Assembly: GCA_002633005.1 (NCBI GenBank)
Contig: NMRA01000129.1
Span: 90,133-154,132, forward strand
DNA: 64,000 nt
From: Phoronis australis
Taxonomy: Eukaryota > Phoronida > Phoronidae
Direction of reading: 5' to 3'
Notes under the pieces: generated by a model
Seen by the model: the letters and a program-made list of their open reading frames with translations, nothing else
Told to the model about the DNA's origin: nothing
The model's database searches: none
Shown: piece by piece, positions 12,101 through 24,800 of the stretch
Layout: every line of letters begins with the position of its first letter
How positions within the stretch are numbered: the stretch's first letter is position 1
Made by a program: the position numbers and the translations under genes

Positions 12101-15100
12101 GGGAATATGAACAGGGGTTACGCTAGTGCTTGAGCGACCATTCCAGCTAGGCGCATCAACTGACCAGCCGGGTAGAGTCAATCCAGGTCTCATGAGCTAA
12201 GCCAGTAAAGATTAATTTGAGACAAGTTTAGTAGCGGCCACGCTGTCGAAATCGAAAGTTTTATTTCAGGTAGAAGGCAGGTTGGGCCAATTCTGTGTAA
12301 ATTACCCCCAGCTAGTTGTTCCTTCTGAAGTCAAACCCTTGGCGGAATGAATGCTTTAATCTCTCAGGAGAGGAGCTAAACAAGCTGTGTGTAGCATGTG
12401 CCGTGACGAATTTTGAATGAAATTGCTAAACAGAGTCTGATAACTCGCCCTCAATCACAAATAACCATTTATTTAAATTTAGACGACCTGCCGCTGTGAA
12501 ATCAATCTCAAATTGTTCCCAATCAAACTGTACGTGATTTCAAGGCTTCGAAATAACTGGAAATTCTTATTGCTTGAGATGAGAAGCCCACGGGTTGATT
12601 TGCCAAGCAAGGCCGGAAATCACGTGGGTGAAGAGCAAGTTGAGACCACTTTCAATGCGGCAAGTGCAACTTGTGCTTATTTTGAGAAAGAGTGGAGAAA
12701 ACCCATTACGTTGTCCGAGTTGGTTTTCCATGCTGTATGTTGATTTCGTTGGCGGTGCAGTCCTTCAAATCCGTTGCTGACAAATACTGATGCGTGGGGT
12801 TAGGTCGATAATAAGTAAGTCCAGACGAATCCCGCATTGGCGAATTGCACTTGGTAGGTCGCAGCAGTTCGCGGGAAAACGTGAGGTAGCCACCACTCTC
12901 CATCTTAAAATATACACAGATTCATGCAAACTACCTGGGTACCTGTTCGTTGAGTTTACGTGTCTGGCTTACGTATTGTCAGTAAGACTGGGCCACGTTT
13001 AAAACGATATATTCAAGTGAATTTCTTTTGACATAGGCGGATTTAGGGGGGCCCAGCCCCCCCCCCCCCNNNNNNNNNNNNNNNNNNNNNNNNNNNNNNN
13101 NNNNNNNNNNNNNNNNNNNNNNNNNNNNNNNNNNNNNNNNNNNNNNNNNNNNNNNNNNNNNNNNNNNNNNNNNNNNNNNNNNNNNNNNNNNNNNNNNNNN
13201 NNNNNNNNNNNNNNNNNNNNNNNNNNNNNNNNNNNNNNNNNNNNNNNNNNNNNNNNNNNNNNNNNNNNNNNNNNNNNNNNNNNNNNNNNNNNNNNNNNNN
13301 NNNNNNNNNNNNNNNNNNNNNNNNNNNNNNNNNNNNNNNNNNNNNNNNNNNNNNNNNNNNNNNNNNNNNNNNNNNNNNNNNNNNNNNNNNNNNNNNNNNN
13401 NNNNNNNNNNNNNNNNNNNNNNNNNNNNNNNNNNNNNNNNNNNNNNNNNNNNNNNNNNNNNNNNNNNNNNNNNNNNNNNNNNNNNNNNNNNNNNNNNNNN
13501 NNNNNNNNNNNNNNNNNNNNNNNNNNNNNNNNNNNNNNNNNNNNNNNNNNNNNNNNNNNNNNNNNNNNNNNNNNNNNNNNNNNNNNNNNNNNNNNNNNNN
13601 NNNNNNNNNNNNNNNNNNNNNNNNNNNNNNNNNNNNNNNNNNNNNNNNNNNNNNNNNNNNNNNNNNNNNNNNNNNNNNNNNNNNNNNNNNNNNNNNNNNN
13701 NNNNNNNNNNNNNNNNNNNNNNNNNNNNNNNNNNNNNNNNNNNNNNNNNNNNNNNNNNNNNNNNNNNNNNNNNNNNNNNNNNNNNNNNNNNNNNNNNATC
13801 GAGCGTGGGGTGAGAACGAGGTACTAATTTAGCTGGAAATTGCGCGTGTATAAAGAAAATGCCAAATAGATGCCACCGTGACGAGCAGGCTGACTTACTT
13901 TGCTCACGGCCAACAGTTTGTGAGAAAACAAGGGAAATTCGTCAGAATACGGCACCCCTTTCATGTATTCATGAACGTATTCGGGCGTTCGCAGTTCGTT
14001 ACGTATTGAGCTAACGTTGTTTGTGTCCGCGTGGTCAAATTCATCGGGTTCTGGTTGACTGTCAAAGTCTTGAGATCGTCGAAATTCTGTGAACGTCTGC
14101 AGGTGCTCTGGTTTACCTGAAATGCATGCACATATGATTTGCGTCGTGTAACAAATTAGATATCTGAGAAGTTGAATATGCTTTTAGGCCTACTCTCAAT
14201 GTTACCAGACCTGATACTTTTAAATCATTATAACTCGTTATTAAGAAACTAGACCTCAACACCTAACCTACCGTATATCGCGCGTAATACGATACAGTCA
14301 CTCAGAATATAGCATTAAGTCAAAGATTCGTACCTTGGTAGTGACAGAAAAATAAGCCGCGCATGGAAGAAAGCCTAATCTTGAAAATTGAGTTAGTGTT
14401 CCCATAAAACCACCCAACTTTCCCTAATGGTGTAACCGACATGCACTTGACACAGATACTCGTAACTCCGCTCTGCGAAACCCGTGTCGTTTTTTCTAAG
14501 GTTACATAGGATAGTATCGACAAGTCTGTAGTGTATTTTAACCCAAATATCTACAAAACTGATATATTTTCTGACAGTTGAAAGCCTGTAGAATTTGGCT
14601 TTTGACTTTAAGAAAATCTGTTATTTATTAGGTCTCGTCAGTACGTGTCTTTTTTGGTAAGACTAAGCAAAAAAGAAAGACTCTTTCATAGCAAAACAAA
14701 AATATGAAGCCTCGAAACCGCTGTGGTTTTTTTGAGCTTCAGACTCCCACTGAGGAAACCCGGTTAAAATCCTGGCTTGAGTGCAGTAGAAAATCGAGCA
14801 TTGCATGAAGGTGTCTTCTGCTCCTCTGAGCTCGGTCTTCGTGAATGTATGTAGAGGATTGGATGAGAATTTGGATGTAGCACAAACCGATTTCAGGGGG
14901 TATGCTAAAAATTTAGTCAAACTTGGACATTTTTCTAGGGTCCTCCGAAATTTTAAATATCGGAATAACCCCAGGCTACGAAAGTAATAATCGACTCGTA
15001 AATGAGAGGGGGCGCGAAGCTGAAGAAATTTATTAACACGCTTGGGTATAAGAGAACACGATCTAATCACAAACACACACACAAAAGTCAAAAATCTCAT

Positions 15101-16701
15101 GTTACTCGTGTTAATAGACGTCATAAAACAAATGAAAAGCTCAATGTGTTAAATTGTGAATCACAAGAAAGTTAGCATAACATCAAAACAAATGAAACAT
15201 TTGTACAGAATTGAAGCAACTTTGAATTAGATTGAATGCGTATAAGCACTGGCGTTTATTTTAATAGGAAAAGCGTTTTGTGACATGACCACTGAAAATA
15301 CATGTAATAGAGAGAGTAATGACGTCATCAGCAAAGTCGACGATGACAGCAAAGAAAAAGCAGAATCATTTTTCTGTACTGTACCTCCGTCGTTTGACTC
15401 TGAAAACATACAACAAATATTTCTCATACGTCGAAAGCCAATTACACAGATTTACAGCTAAGTACAACTGTGTGTAACAATAACTGATTAAGAGTTAACA
15501 TGTATTTAAACACGTCTATTGCATTCCTTTCTCGACATTCAAAAACCCAATACACAGACGCAATGTCAAGCTGACTACTGGCGTAACGAAGCCAATTCAG
15601 TATCTGCACGCGTAGTCTCTTTTTCTCACGTGATCTTTCAAAGATGCAATTGGCTTCATGCAAAGCAATGTTGGGATAATAACATACAAATGAGGGAGAT
15701 AAAACGGGTCAATGTTAGCCAATAAAGAATTGGTTTCACGCTAAGTCAACAAACTAAGTGCAGTATTAAAATGGACCTCGGGCTCTATAAAATGAGTCTA
15801 TTGTGAACGGTTAGACATAGTAAACAAAATATTTAACTTAGATATTGGCATAGATTGCTCATATGGACAACAAGCGTCTTTCACCATACAAAAACTGCCA
15901 ATTTAATCTTAGCTAAAACGTGGCTCCGGACAAAACACCTAGCCAGTATACTGTCACCGGTTGTTTTATTGTTATTGTTATTGTTATTGTTATAGCATAG
16001 AACTATATGCCGTATATTAGGTTTATGTTCTTGGACTATAATAGCCGTATGTGATATACAACTATTAACGGTTTATGGTGTTTGTCCCGAGCAGGTTAAT
16101 TATGCTATCATACGACAGTGGTGTAAATACAATACAAAGTATAAGGGAAAGACTGCACTTTCCTATCTGACGATTGACGAATGAGAAATTTAACAAGGAC
16201 AACTGGCTAGAGATTAGTGCGATGCCGCCTGTGGTCGATAACTAATTTGTTGAATCAATGTCTGCCGGTGTGCTAGGTTAATATGCCCGAATCTGCACGT
16301 TTAATACCGTAGTGATGGTGGCCGGAGTTTCGAGCACCTAAACATACGACAGATAAATACTAACATACAGACGAACATAATTTTACCACACATGTTGACA
16401 ATAGTAGACTTCTGGCACAAGTGCATCGCAAACTGACGTAAACACTGAGTCGTGAAACATTACTCGGAAACTATAGTGATGTCAAGAGTTTTCATGAACT
16501 TGGACGCACAAACCTAAAATTGTAAATTTTCACAAGATCTCAACTAACACCTCTACACAGTATTAGTATTGTACCTCTGTATCCACCATGTGGTCGGAAA
16601 CCGTTGTTGACGTTCTCCTCGGTTGCGTACACGCCAGTGCCACTGGGCGCCGACGTCGTACTAATGCAGCTCCTGGTAAACTTTATCCCGTGTTTCGTCA
16701 T
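6104..16701 (-). CDS. Uncharacterised spliced gene, incomplete across an assembly gap
   Basis: Exons on the minus strand, 5' to 3': 16701-16575 (ATG start, 42 codons plus one base), 14116-13899, then missing exon(s), 11153-11099, 10155-10087, 9710-9577, 9412-9215 and 6987-6104 (stop). Every listed junction keeps phase except across the gap: the 13899 exon ends in phase 0, while the 11153 exon needs one base carried in. I do not recognise the family. The N-terminal region is rich in Gly/Asn/Arg and then acidic. After the gap comes a conserved-looking stretch with VRRVPTGGDSYRAF and TKYGTYVSRSN, then a Ser/Pro-rich region with a basic SPKRKQTRQTK patch that could be a nuclear signal, then a long acidic, probably disordered C-terminus of about 290 residues. 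There are no membrane segments or signal peptide. At least 560 residues are visible. It converges with the glycosyltransferase gene (stop codons 264 bases apart). Confidence 0.75.
7118..9214. other. Last intron of the uncharacterised minus-strand gene
   Basis: The intron between the 9412-9215 and 6987-6104 exons carries the MITE at 7790-8045 and a C10-like tract near 8695. Otherwise I see no exon or recognisable element. Confidence 0.5.
7790..8045. mobile_element. MITE with about 40-base terminal inverted repeats
   Basis: The left end (GATTTAGATCACCGCAAATT then GATCTCAACTTGTTTC) is an imperfect inverted match of the right end (GAACAAGTTGAGCCCACTTT then CATAGCGGTGATTTGTC). The unit is about 255 bases and has no convincing coding content. 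Related ends occur at 5255, 12488-12667, 17225, 19965 and 45330-45510. Confidence 0.7.
11895..11975 (+). repeat. Dispersed repeat, copy 1 of a pair with 28925-29000
   Basis: The stretch around CGAGGGTTACTGAGCATTA and the following TTTTGTTTCAG recurs with few changes at 28925-29000, in the same orientation. Element type is unknown. Confidence 0.65.
12488..12667. mobile_element. MITE of the TGGTCTCAACTTG family, about 180 bases
   Basis: The left end GCCGCTGTGAAATCAATCTC pairs with the inverted right end (GTTGAGACCACTTTCAATGC, then GGCAAG). This is the same family as 7790-8045, in a shorter form. Confidence 0.65.
12710..12903 (-). CDS. Candidate exon of the uncharacterised minus-strand gene
   Basis: A minus-strand open stretch follows a T-rich AAG acceptor and ends at AC|GTAATG. 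Entry in phase 0 would fit the end of the upstream exon at 13899. It contains a plausible protein segment (SGLTYYRPNPTHQYLSATD). The exit phase (two bases over) does not fit the 11153 exon directly, so another exon would be needed. This call is tentative. Confidence 0.35.
13034..13069 (+). mobile_element. Third copy of the GGCGGAY element, cut by the gap
   Basis: TAGGCGGATTTAGGGGGGCC, followed by a long C run, matches the left end of the elements at 3754 and (inverted) 22757. The poly-C run probably caused the assembly to break here. Confidence 0.55.
13070..13797. other. Assembly gap (728 N)
   Basis: This is an unsequenced block. The phase mismatch between flanking exons of the minus-strand gene says at least one coding exon is missing either here or in the sequence between 11153 and 13069. 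Confidence 0.98.
14860..14960. repeat. Copy of the TAGGGTCCT MITE family
   Basis: ACATTTTTCTAGGGTCCTCC and its flank resemble the repeats at 21890-22010, 22135-22245, 27512-27612 and 52415-52515. It lies in the first intron of the uncharacterised gene. Confidence 0.45.
15967..15993 (+). repeat. (TTATTG)n microsatellite
   Basis: There are about four and a half perfect six-base units, in an intron of the uncharacterised gene. Confidence 0.9.
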
Positions 16702-17760
16702 ACTGCGTCGATTACATAGTACTCACAACCTTCAGCTAGCACTAAGCCCAGTAGACACTTTATGAATGAAAAGCGATTACACAGCAGACGACATTTCAAA
16801 ATACCCTGTGTCGCTAAAATGTCATAAATATTTTATGACGGGTATCGCCATCTTGTTACTGTGTTGTTCATGGAAACGTGCAAATACGCATGCGTTATTC
16901 GAGCGCCCCCAGTGTTGGCTTGCGAAGGCCAAACACTCGGTAGGCCTACCGCCCCGGCAAGCGACCTGGCTTATCGTAACAATTGCTTTACGGAATATCA
17001 GTAGCAAAATTTCTCTTGGCTTTGGTATTGGCTGCATGTTTGTCCGAATTTTGACTTCATAGGGAGGGAGCTGAGCGGGGACGGTGGCGAAACAAATGCT
17101 AACGGATGATGCCCTCAATCGCCGCGACTTTTAATTAGCTCAGAGTCCCGCCTTGGTGTCAAACGTGGTTTCGAATTTTGGTGATTGGCCAGGCTTTTCG
17201 AGACCGTGGGGAAAGAAGGAGATTAAATCCTACCGAGTTTGAATGGCATTTGGTCTCAACCTTCTCTTGCCGTTTTTTTTTTTTTTATTTTTTATTTTTT
17301 ATTTTTTTTTTAATTTTAACCTCTCGACGCGGTAGTCATAAAACGGAAATTATGTGGACATGCCGGTACTCATTCTTGCAGATATTCAATATTTGTACCA
17401 TGATACAGCAGTTGCTAGCAGTTGCTTCGTCTCTAGTGTCCACAGTGTTACGACAAGTGCAACAGCACTAACTCATGAACCTTCGATCTGTACGCCCCCT
17501 GGTTGTATGCAAGGCATGGTCAGTGGCAGTGATCGTCATTCGATGGATAAAAAATTAAGACTCAAAGTTTTGGGTTGCGAAGAAATTTAAAACACTGACG
17601 TGATTTCACGACTCGTACCAGTACTGACGCAAAGATGCCCGTGTATCTAGGCCGCACCAGCGCAAGACGAAATACGTTTAATTTAAATCTGCCATAATCC
17701 CGACAATAAAATTAATTTTCCAGCTGTAAAACCACCCGCCGTTGTACAGTTGAACCTGTT

Positions 17761-18262
17761 CATAACTGTGTTCTAATTTCTTATTCATGTTTAAAGCTGT
17801 TCCAGGTCTTTGAAGAACTTCCAGCTTCTTATTTTTTTCAAATCCGAGCCCAGACTTAAAAGACGGTCCCCGGGACGGCAATCTTCTTGAGCATGACTTT
17901 AATACTAACGAATTGCCATTTTCTTCCAAGCATGAATATGGTGAGATACTCTTAGCTATAAGTGGTGTAAATGAAAAGCTATAATTCAGAGAAGGTAGTG
18001 GAATTCATGCAGATTTGAATGTTGGTGTAATCATGATCAACATACGTAAGATGAAAAAATATAATTAGAGCCAAAATTGGAAAGTAGCGGAATTTCAACT
18101 GAAGTGGCTTGATTTCTTCTACATGTACGTAAACCTAAGCTGGAGGCTCAGAGAGAGAATAAAGAGTACATGTATGTCTGTATGTTTGTCTGAGCCGTGG
18201 TGACGGGGAAATAGGACTCTATGTTGTCTTGTTTAGGACATAAAATTCAAACATTCACAAAC
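17761..18262 (+). repeat. 500-base direct duplication, copy A
   Basis: It is nearly identical to 18264-18725, from which it is separated by a single N. Copy A has 39 extra bases between two GCATGA words, plus one extra T in a T run. The single N between copies and the near identity suggest two haplotypes joined by the assembler rather than a true tandem duplication. Confidence 0.9.
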
Positions 18263-18263
18263 N

Positions 18264-18725
18264 CATAACTGTGTTCTAATTTCTTATTCATGTTTAAAGC
18301 GGTTCCAGGTCTTTGAAGAACTTCCAGCTTCTTATTTTTTCAAATCCGAGCCCAGACTTAAAAGACGGTCCCCGGGACGGCAATCTTCTTGAGCATGAAT
18401 ATGGTGAGATACTCTTAGCTATAAGTGGTGTAAATGAAAAGCTATAATTCAGAGAAGGTAGTGGAATTCATGCAGATTTGAATGTTGGTGTAATCATGAT
18501 CAACATACGTAAGATGAAAAAATATAATTAGAGCCAAAATTGGAAAGTAGCGGAATTTCAACTGAAGTGGCTTGATTTCTTCTACATGTACGTAAACCTC
18601 AGCTGGAGGCTCAGAGAGAGAATAAAGAGTACATGTATGTCTGTATGTTTGTCTGAGCCGTGGTGACGGGGAAATAGGACTCTATGTTGTCTTGTTTAGG
18701 ACATAAAATTCAAACATTCACAAAC
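18264..18725 (+). repeat. 500-base direct duplication, copy B
   Basis: This is the second copy of the unit at 17761-18262, shorter by 40 bases; the main deletion lies between short GCATGA direct repeats. See copy A for why an assembly artefact is likely. Confidence 0.9.
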
Positions 18726-18899
18726 AAGGAGAAAAGACGCATATGTAGGCCTTTATCGTCATGTATTTGAACAGTTGTATTAGAATTGATCAAAGTTTAT
18801 AAAATAATGAACAATAAGCAACTGAAAATGACCATATGTATAAAACTTTGGTTCGATTGAAAGGGTCGTATGGCTGAAGTCTGTTCCATGAAGCAGCCA

Positions 18900-21800
18900 T
18901 CAAATGTTATATGAAGAGCCGTCGTGTTGATCCTCTAACGACTTCTTAAATTCGACCTTTCGGCAAAGGTGAACTGCTATAAGAAGTGCGCCGGATAAAA
19001 CGCAGAACAGTCCACACAATGTGAATGTCCACAACCACTGCCCCGTCACGTCGTGTAGGTTACCTGAAACACAAATATATTTAAGCTGCACTCATTTGGC
19101 GCAAAGAGATTTTTGTCTTCAAAATAGTGGCGAACGTTGAATGAGTCTCATAAAATTGAGGAAAGCAACATTGAATTGTGCATATTTTCTAAATTAGAAA
19201 GAGACGGAGATCTGCTGATACAAGACTTCTGATCAGACACCTTGATAAAACTCAGAAATTGAATCTTGGGTAAAGTCCGAAGGCTTGAAATGATTTTCCA
19301 CATACTTCGGTTCGTGTGTCTGAAATACTGAAATTCTGTGTCGGGATGTGTGCTTACTCGTCAGTGGACGATTTCCCATAATTGTTGATCGGATGTCTTT
19401 GGCGTGTCGCTCTCGGGGTCAGAAACGCATTAGCCTCTATCCGTGGTCGACTGTCTCCCCGTGAACTCTTTTACAAATACGTATTTAATGAGACTGTACC
19501 ATAAATTAACCTTCTGCGAACTTTACCCGGCTTTCCGCATTGCGCCGGAAATTCGGTGTCTGAAAAAAGCTTTCACGTATATCAAAAGACTGTTAAGGAC
19601 AGAATCAGGCAAAATCAGCGGCAGGCTTGTGAAGAAAATAATCAAGGGTATCTTAAGTCTGCAGTCCTACTGAGTTGGAGACTTATTCTGTGGGGCTGTT
19701 TTGCCAGGACGTTTTCGTTTGCCGGAGCCCACAACTTAACAAAGTCATCGGTGGGTTTCCTAATACAATGATAGTGATTTTTTCGAGGAAAACAAGCGTC
19801 TATGGCCCATCGTATCGCCTTGAGCACTGAACGCTACGTTCAAGTACCGAAAGGTGGTTAGCTGCGCCTACACTGTACGTGCGTCTACGCTCCACTACAG
19901 CACTGGCTGAGTGGCCTTGTGAACGGTTCCTTCGAAGTCCATAATTACTCTAATTTGATTAAGCACAATTTGAGACCAATTTTAACGGTGTAAACTAAAT
20001 CGACTAACATTGTTGCTTTTTAATGGAAGGCGGGCCTATAGCGTACAAAAATCTCGTCATTTCCCCCAGGCGTTTACGACACACTTGGTTTTCGTCGGTG
20101 GTTGTGATGATGAAATCGTCATTAGAAGATCATCAGGACAAATCGAGGAAAGAAAGTCACGCACTATGTGTTATATCGCGGGATAAAGCGGAATCCGACT
20201 ACTTCTGACCAAATACGTGTATTCATTCAAGCGGGTCGTTTTTTATATTTAGAGCCACGTCAAGAATATTATCAGCTTCTTGTTACCTGCAATGATAGGC
20301 GATACAAAGAAGCCGCACGCCACAACGAGCATGTTAACGCCGAGAGTGGAAGGTAGACTTTGAATCCCCAGGAGATCCGCCACTACAACCGGTATTAGGG
20401 TAAACTGAAGACCAACTAGTGGCAAGACGATTAGCGTAATCAACAGCACGTCGGTGAATGTTTTCAACTGGCTGAAGACAATACAACAAACTCCCAAAGC
20501 AAAACAATTGAAAATTTTGAAATAGATCTTTGGCACCAGGTTCAGGTCAGTCAGCCAAGAAACGAATGGACGTATTAATAGCTCCGTGATGCCAGACAGA
20601 GAGAGCACTAGAGCAGCGCTAGCCGACGAGATTCCAACGTCTTTGCAATATGCTCCTAAAAACATTGGCACCACTGGGAATCCCAAAATTGAAAAGAAAT
20701 CCGCCAAAAGTAGAAGAATGAATACTCTGTTCCTTAAAGTACTCCACTTGAACAAGCAAACCTTAGAGAGACTGTCATTTTGCTTGCTTTTAGACTGTGC
20801 ACTTGTGGGGTTCTCGTCAAAGTTGCATTTTTGTAAGGAGGTCGCGAAAAAGTCCCCCGTGCTCACAGCCAGCGATGACGTCAATGCTAAATGAGATGCC
20901 GTGTCCGCACGCTGTTTGGCTCCAGTCGTTGCGTCGATAAGTAAACCACTGTAACATTCTCTCTCTGCAGAAAGTTTGTTCGGGTGTACTGACTGAGAAG
21001 AGCGTAGCTCATGACACGAAACGCTTTGCTTTCCTTCACAGACAACATTTAAATAATTTTCATTTGAATTGTTCAGTTTCACAGACTTCCGATTGTTTGA
21101 ACATCTTGCGTGTTTCTTCGATTTCATGCCGTTGTAGAAAGACAGTGGGCGCAGCAGGGCGCCCGACGCACACACGTGGACTTGAATTCCGGCGTAAAAT
21201 ATAAGCGTTGCTTGGTAACCATAATTATCCAGCAGGTGGCGCACCAACAAAGGCGAAAGGATGGCTGACAAAGCTGATCCTACACCCGCTAATCCATTAG
21301 CCAGTGCCCGTCGGCGATCGAAATACTGTCCTAACAGGACCAATGTTGGTGAATACATCAAACCGAATCCAGTACCTACAATGGTATAATTGAACAATTA
21401 AGAAAATCCTTGTCTGTTAAAGAACTCCAATTAAGTCGCGTAGGCCTACCGTATGCAAGTCTCGTTCAAAGTTATGTAGGACCTCATTGCAGATAAGTCT
21501 GTTTGTTTAGGCAAACATCTGCAAAGCTATAGATTTCAAAAAAGTAACGGTATTCAGTTTCTGAACGTAGAGGGCCTGTAGAATTTTATCATTGACTTTT
21601 TTCCAGTCTGTCATTACCTTGGTCAAGTGACTTTTTAGTAAAATTGAACAGAAGCGAAAGCCTTATTCGGTCAACCAAACTACAAAATAAATAGCAAGAC
21701 CAAAGTCCGTCTGATTTTAAAATTCAAGATTTCAAAAACACGATTACAGTTTTCCAAATTTATAGTTCGTTTTCGTTTGACGCAACTTTTGATTTTTTCA

Positions 21801-24800
21801 TTAAAATCATAAAAGTCTCGCTTTGATGTCAACTCGGCAGTTACGTAAACGCGCAGCATTTTAAAAAACAATTTCTAACTGCTTAAAATGCACGGTATTT
21901 GAAGTTTCAAATGAATCCGATTAGCCATTTTTGAGATACGATGTTCCGCATTTAGTCGAACAAGGACGTTTTTCTAGTGTCCTACATAATATTAAACACT
22001 TGTGTTACACTCAGCCGGCGGATGCAGGGTTTCAAAATACGGGGCCAACAGGTGATGACGCATTTTTTCCAAAAATATAGGACTAATTCCGCATTGAAAT
22101 GTACGACCACATAATAACACATTTAGAGTGTGAAGGTATTAGATTATGTAGGACCCTAGAAATGTCCACATTTGTTTTTTTCGGGAGAACCTATCTCAGA
22201 AATGGCTCATCGTATTCACATAAAACTTTTGGATAATATGATTTGTGTATTGTTCCCCGACAAGCTTTTAGGAATTGTTCATTGAGTGCTCCACTTTTGC
22301 GCGAAAACGAAAGGATTTTTTTAAACAGTTACAGGGTTTTTGAGATCTCATCATGTTACATATAACGTTGTTTTGCTATTAATATACATTTATTATTCCT
22401 AACGCGTTAGCCATGTAATGAAGGATTGGTTAAAAGTAGAAACAAAATAAATTCATGATTTCTACTCTCCGAAAATATAATACTCTTACTGAGTTAAAAA
22501 TTCTATTTTTTTAAATACGCAGACTTGTAAATAATTCTACACCGTGTAGGAAGTTATCCAAATGAAGGGCTGCATTTCCCTTCGAGAGATGACGCCACAC
22601 AGGGGCGGATCCAGGATTTTGAGTTAAGTGGGCCACGTGGAGAGTATTAGCCAGGATTTTGCTCGTCAGACGTTCGTGCCCCCGAAATGCCAAATGGATC
22701 TAGGAGAATTTTAGGGGAAGCCATGGCCCCCTTGGCTCCCCTCTAAGTCCGCCACTGACTGCCACAACACTCTCGATGTTCGACTGGCACTGGTTAGTCC
22801 GTGACATTTCAAATGAAGCATGTGGTCTCAATAGGTTTTATTTGCGAACAACTTGCGTCGCGGTGCGGACCCCTTGGCCGATGCACGTTTAAGTTGTTGT
22901 TTTAGTTAATACCACAAATTCATTCATTCATACAGATTGTGTAGAAAAATTTCAATCCTCCTCGCTCAAGTTCAGATTTGGCCTAGTGTAGATTAAAAGT
23001 CCATGTGTACAAATATAGAGCTTGCCTAGTGGGTCATTTTGACTTGTTTACTAGATTGGAGGATTTGAGTGATGAGTTGGAAGCCAGATTAACGTTTCGA
23101 CTTTGAACCTTCTATTTATATAAAACTGTGCCTGGACAAAAAATTGAGATACGAAAAATAAATTGTGTATACACTGAGATAGCAGAACCTAGATAATATT
23201 ACAGCTACATGTACGTTGGCCTATTTTCCCTGGTATCTAAAAACTGTCGGTTTCATAAAACCCCTCGTGATCAGGTTTACCTGTGTGTAAAAATATAGGG
23301 CTGTGTCGAATCCTTACCGATCAGCACACCGTAGGAGAGATACAAATGAACCACAGAACGTGCGTAGGCACTGAGAAGACATCCTATAGATGACAATACA
23401 CCACCGAGCATTACTACCCTTCGAGCGCCAAAGTGATGACTTAGTATATTGCTGACTGGACCTGGAATTGAACGGTGCAATAAACCCGCGTCTTCTTTCA
23501 AAATACATTTTTTCTCTTATGCCACTGTAACAAAGAATTCTGTCTTTACAGTACCTCAGGTCAGAGACCATTTCTAGACTTGAGCACAACTGACAGACAG
23601 ATCGTCACTGCTTCAGCCGGACCAGCTTGTCACGGCGGGTCAGGCTTACGCAAATGCGATATAACAGACAATTATTCCAGACAATTTATCTTTCTGAACC
23701 ATAATCTAAATAGGCCTAAAGGATTAGAACGCGATAACGATGCTCTGAAGGGGCAAATGGGTCAGAATAAGTTTTATAACAGCTTTTGTCGATTATTGTT
23801 AAAATGTCTACGTTTCTTGTCACTCAGTTTGTCCATGTAGGCAAGCATAAGGCATTTGTGAACTTTGAACATATCAAAAACTTCGTTTACAATTTCGTTA
23901 CACGGTTCAACAGTACGCTGGTTCATCAATGGAGTTGCGTTACACTTTTGGTTATCGTTTATCTAACACGTGACACGTTGCCATGTACATGTAGATTCTG
24001 ACTCAGAGATGAGTATGAAAGGTTTCATGATTCACAATGGTACATACAGTATGTATAGCATTTGAGCTATAATTCACTATGGAGACATGTCAGAGAATAC
24101 TTCAAGGAGTGGTAATGTACTCAGGGTCACTGAAATTTGAACAGCGACAGACAAGATGAGCTAGGTGATACATGCAAACATTGATCACCTCATGTACATG
24201 TATAATGTGACGTATCTGCAGTTTGGGAAACGACTCATATAACCTGAAAGAATTGATCGCCAGGGATGTTGCACGAAACTTCGTAACCTGACTTGCCAAA
24301 GTGTAAACCGAGACTTAACCCAAAACTTATGTTACCTTCATGATCAGTTAAAGACTCAGTGCCCCAATAACACTATACATACTTAGTCCAAACTGCAACA
24401 AAGATGAGAGGCCTGGAATGAACGCCGTGGAACCAGTACTGGCGTCGAACATGTCGATGAATTCCACAAAAAGCAGAGCAGTTGCACGCACCACCATCAG
24501 AATAGCGATGTTCTGGACAAATGCAGCTGAAATTTAAAATGAATTGCAGAGTCTTTGGCGGGTCAAAGTTGTGAATTGGGGGGTGGGGGGTCATCAATAT
24601 CCTTTTGCACTTCTGAAGGTGTTTTTCATTATGTTTAATTCTTTATTGCTTTATTGATTCGTCTCCAGGTGTAGAGCCCGATGGTATTCTAAGTGCGCTA
24701 TAACGAGCGGACGCGGAAATGTGTTTTTTTAAGAAACTTTGCGAAAAGTCTACTTCAATTGATATAAAATTACTGTTCATGGAAAGATAAGGAAGCGAAC

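Larger units (their letters stand above)
16702..18899. other. Intergenic region between two minus-strand genes
   Basis: The region lies between the start of the uncharacterised gene and the stop of the transporter gene. It holds a T-rich tract at 17271-17312, a possible MITE end at 17225-17262 (TTTGGTCTCAACC) and the 500-base duplication at 17761-18725. I see no exon. The first few hundred bases should contain the promoter of the uncharacterised gene, but no clear TATA box or other motif stands out. Confidence 0.6.

Noticed and set aside
20586-20894. 102-codon plus-strand frame
   Set aside because: It is antisense to the large transporter exon, which has strong family motifs.
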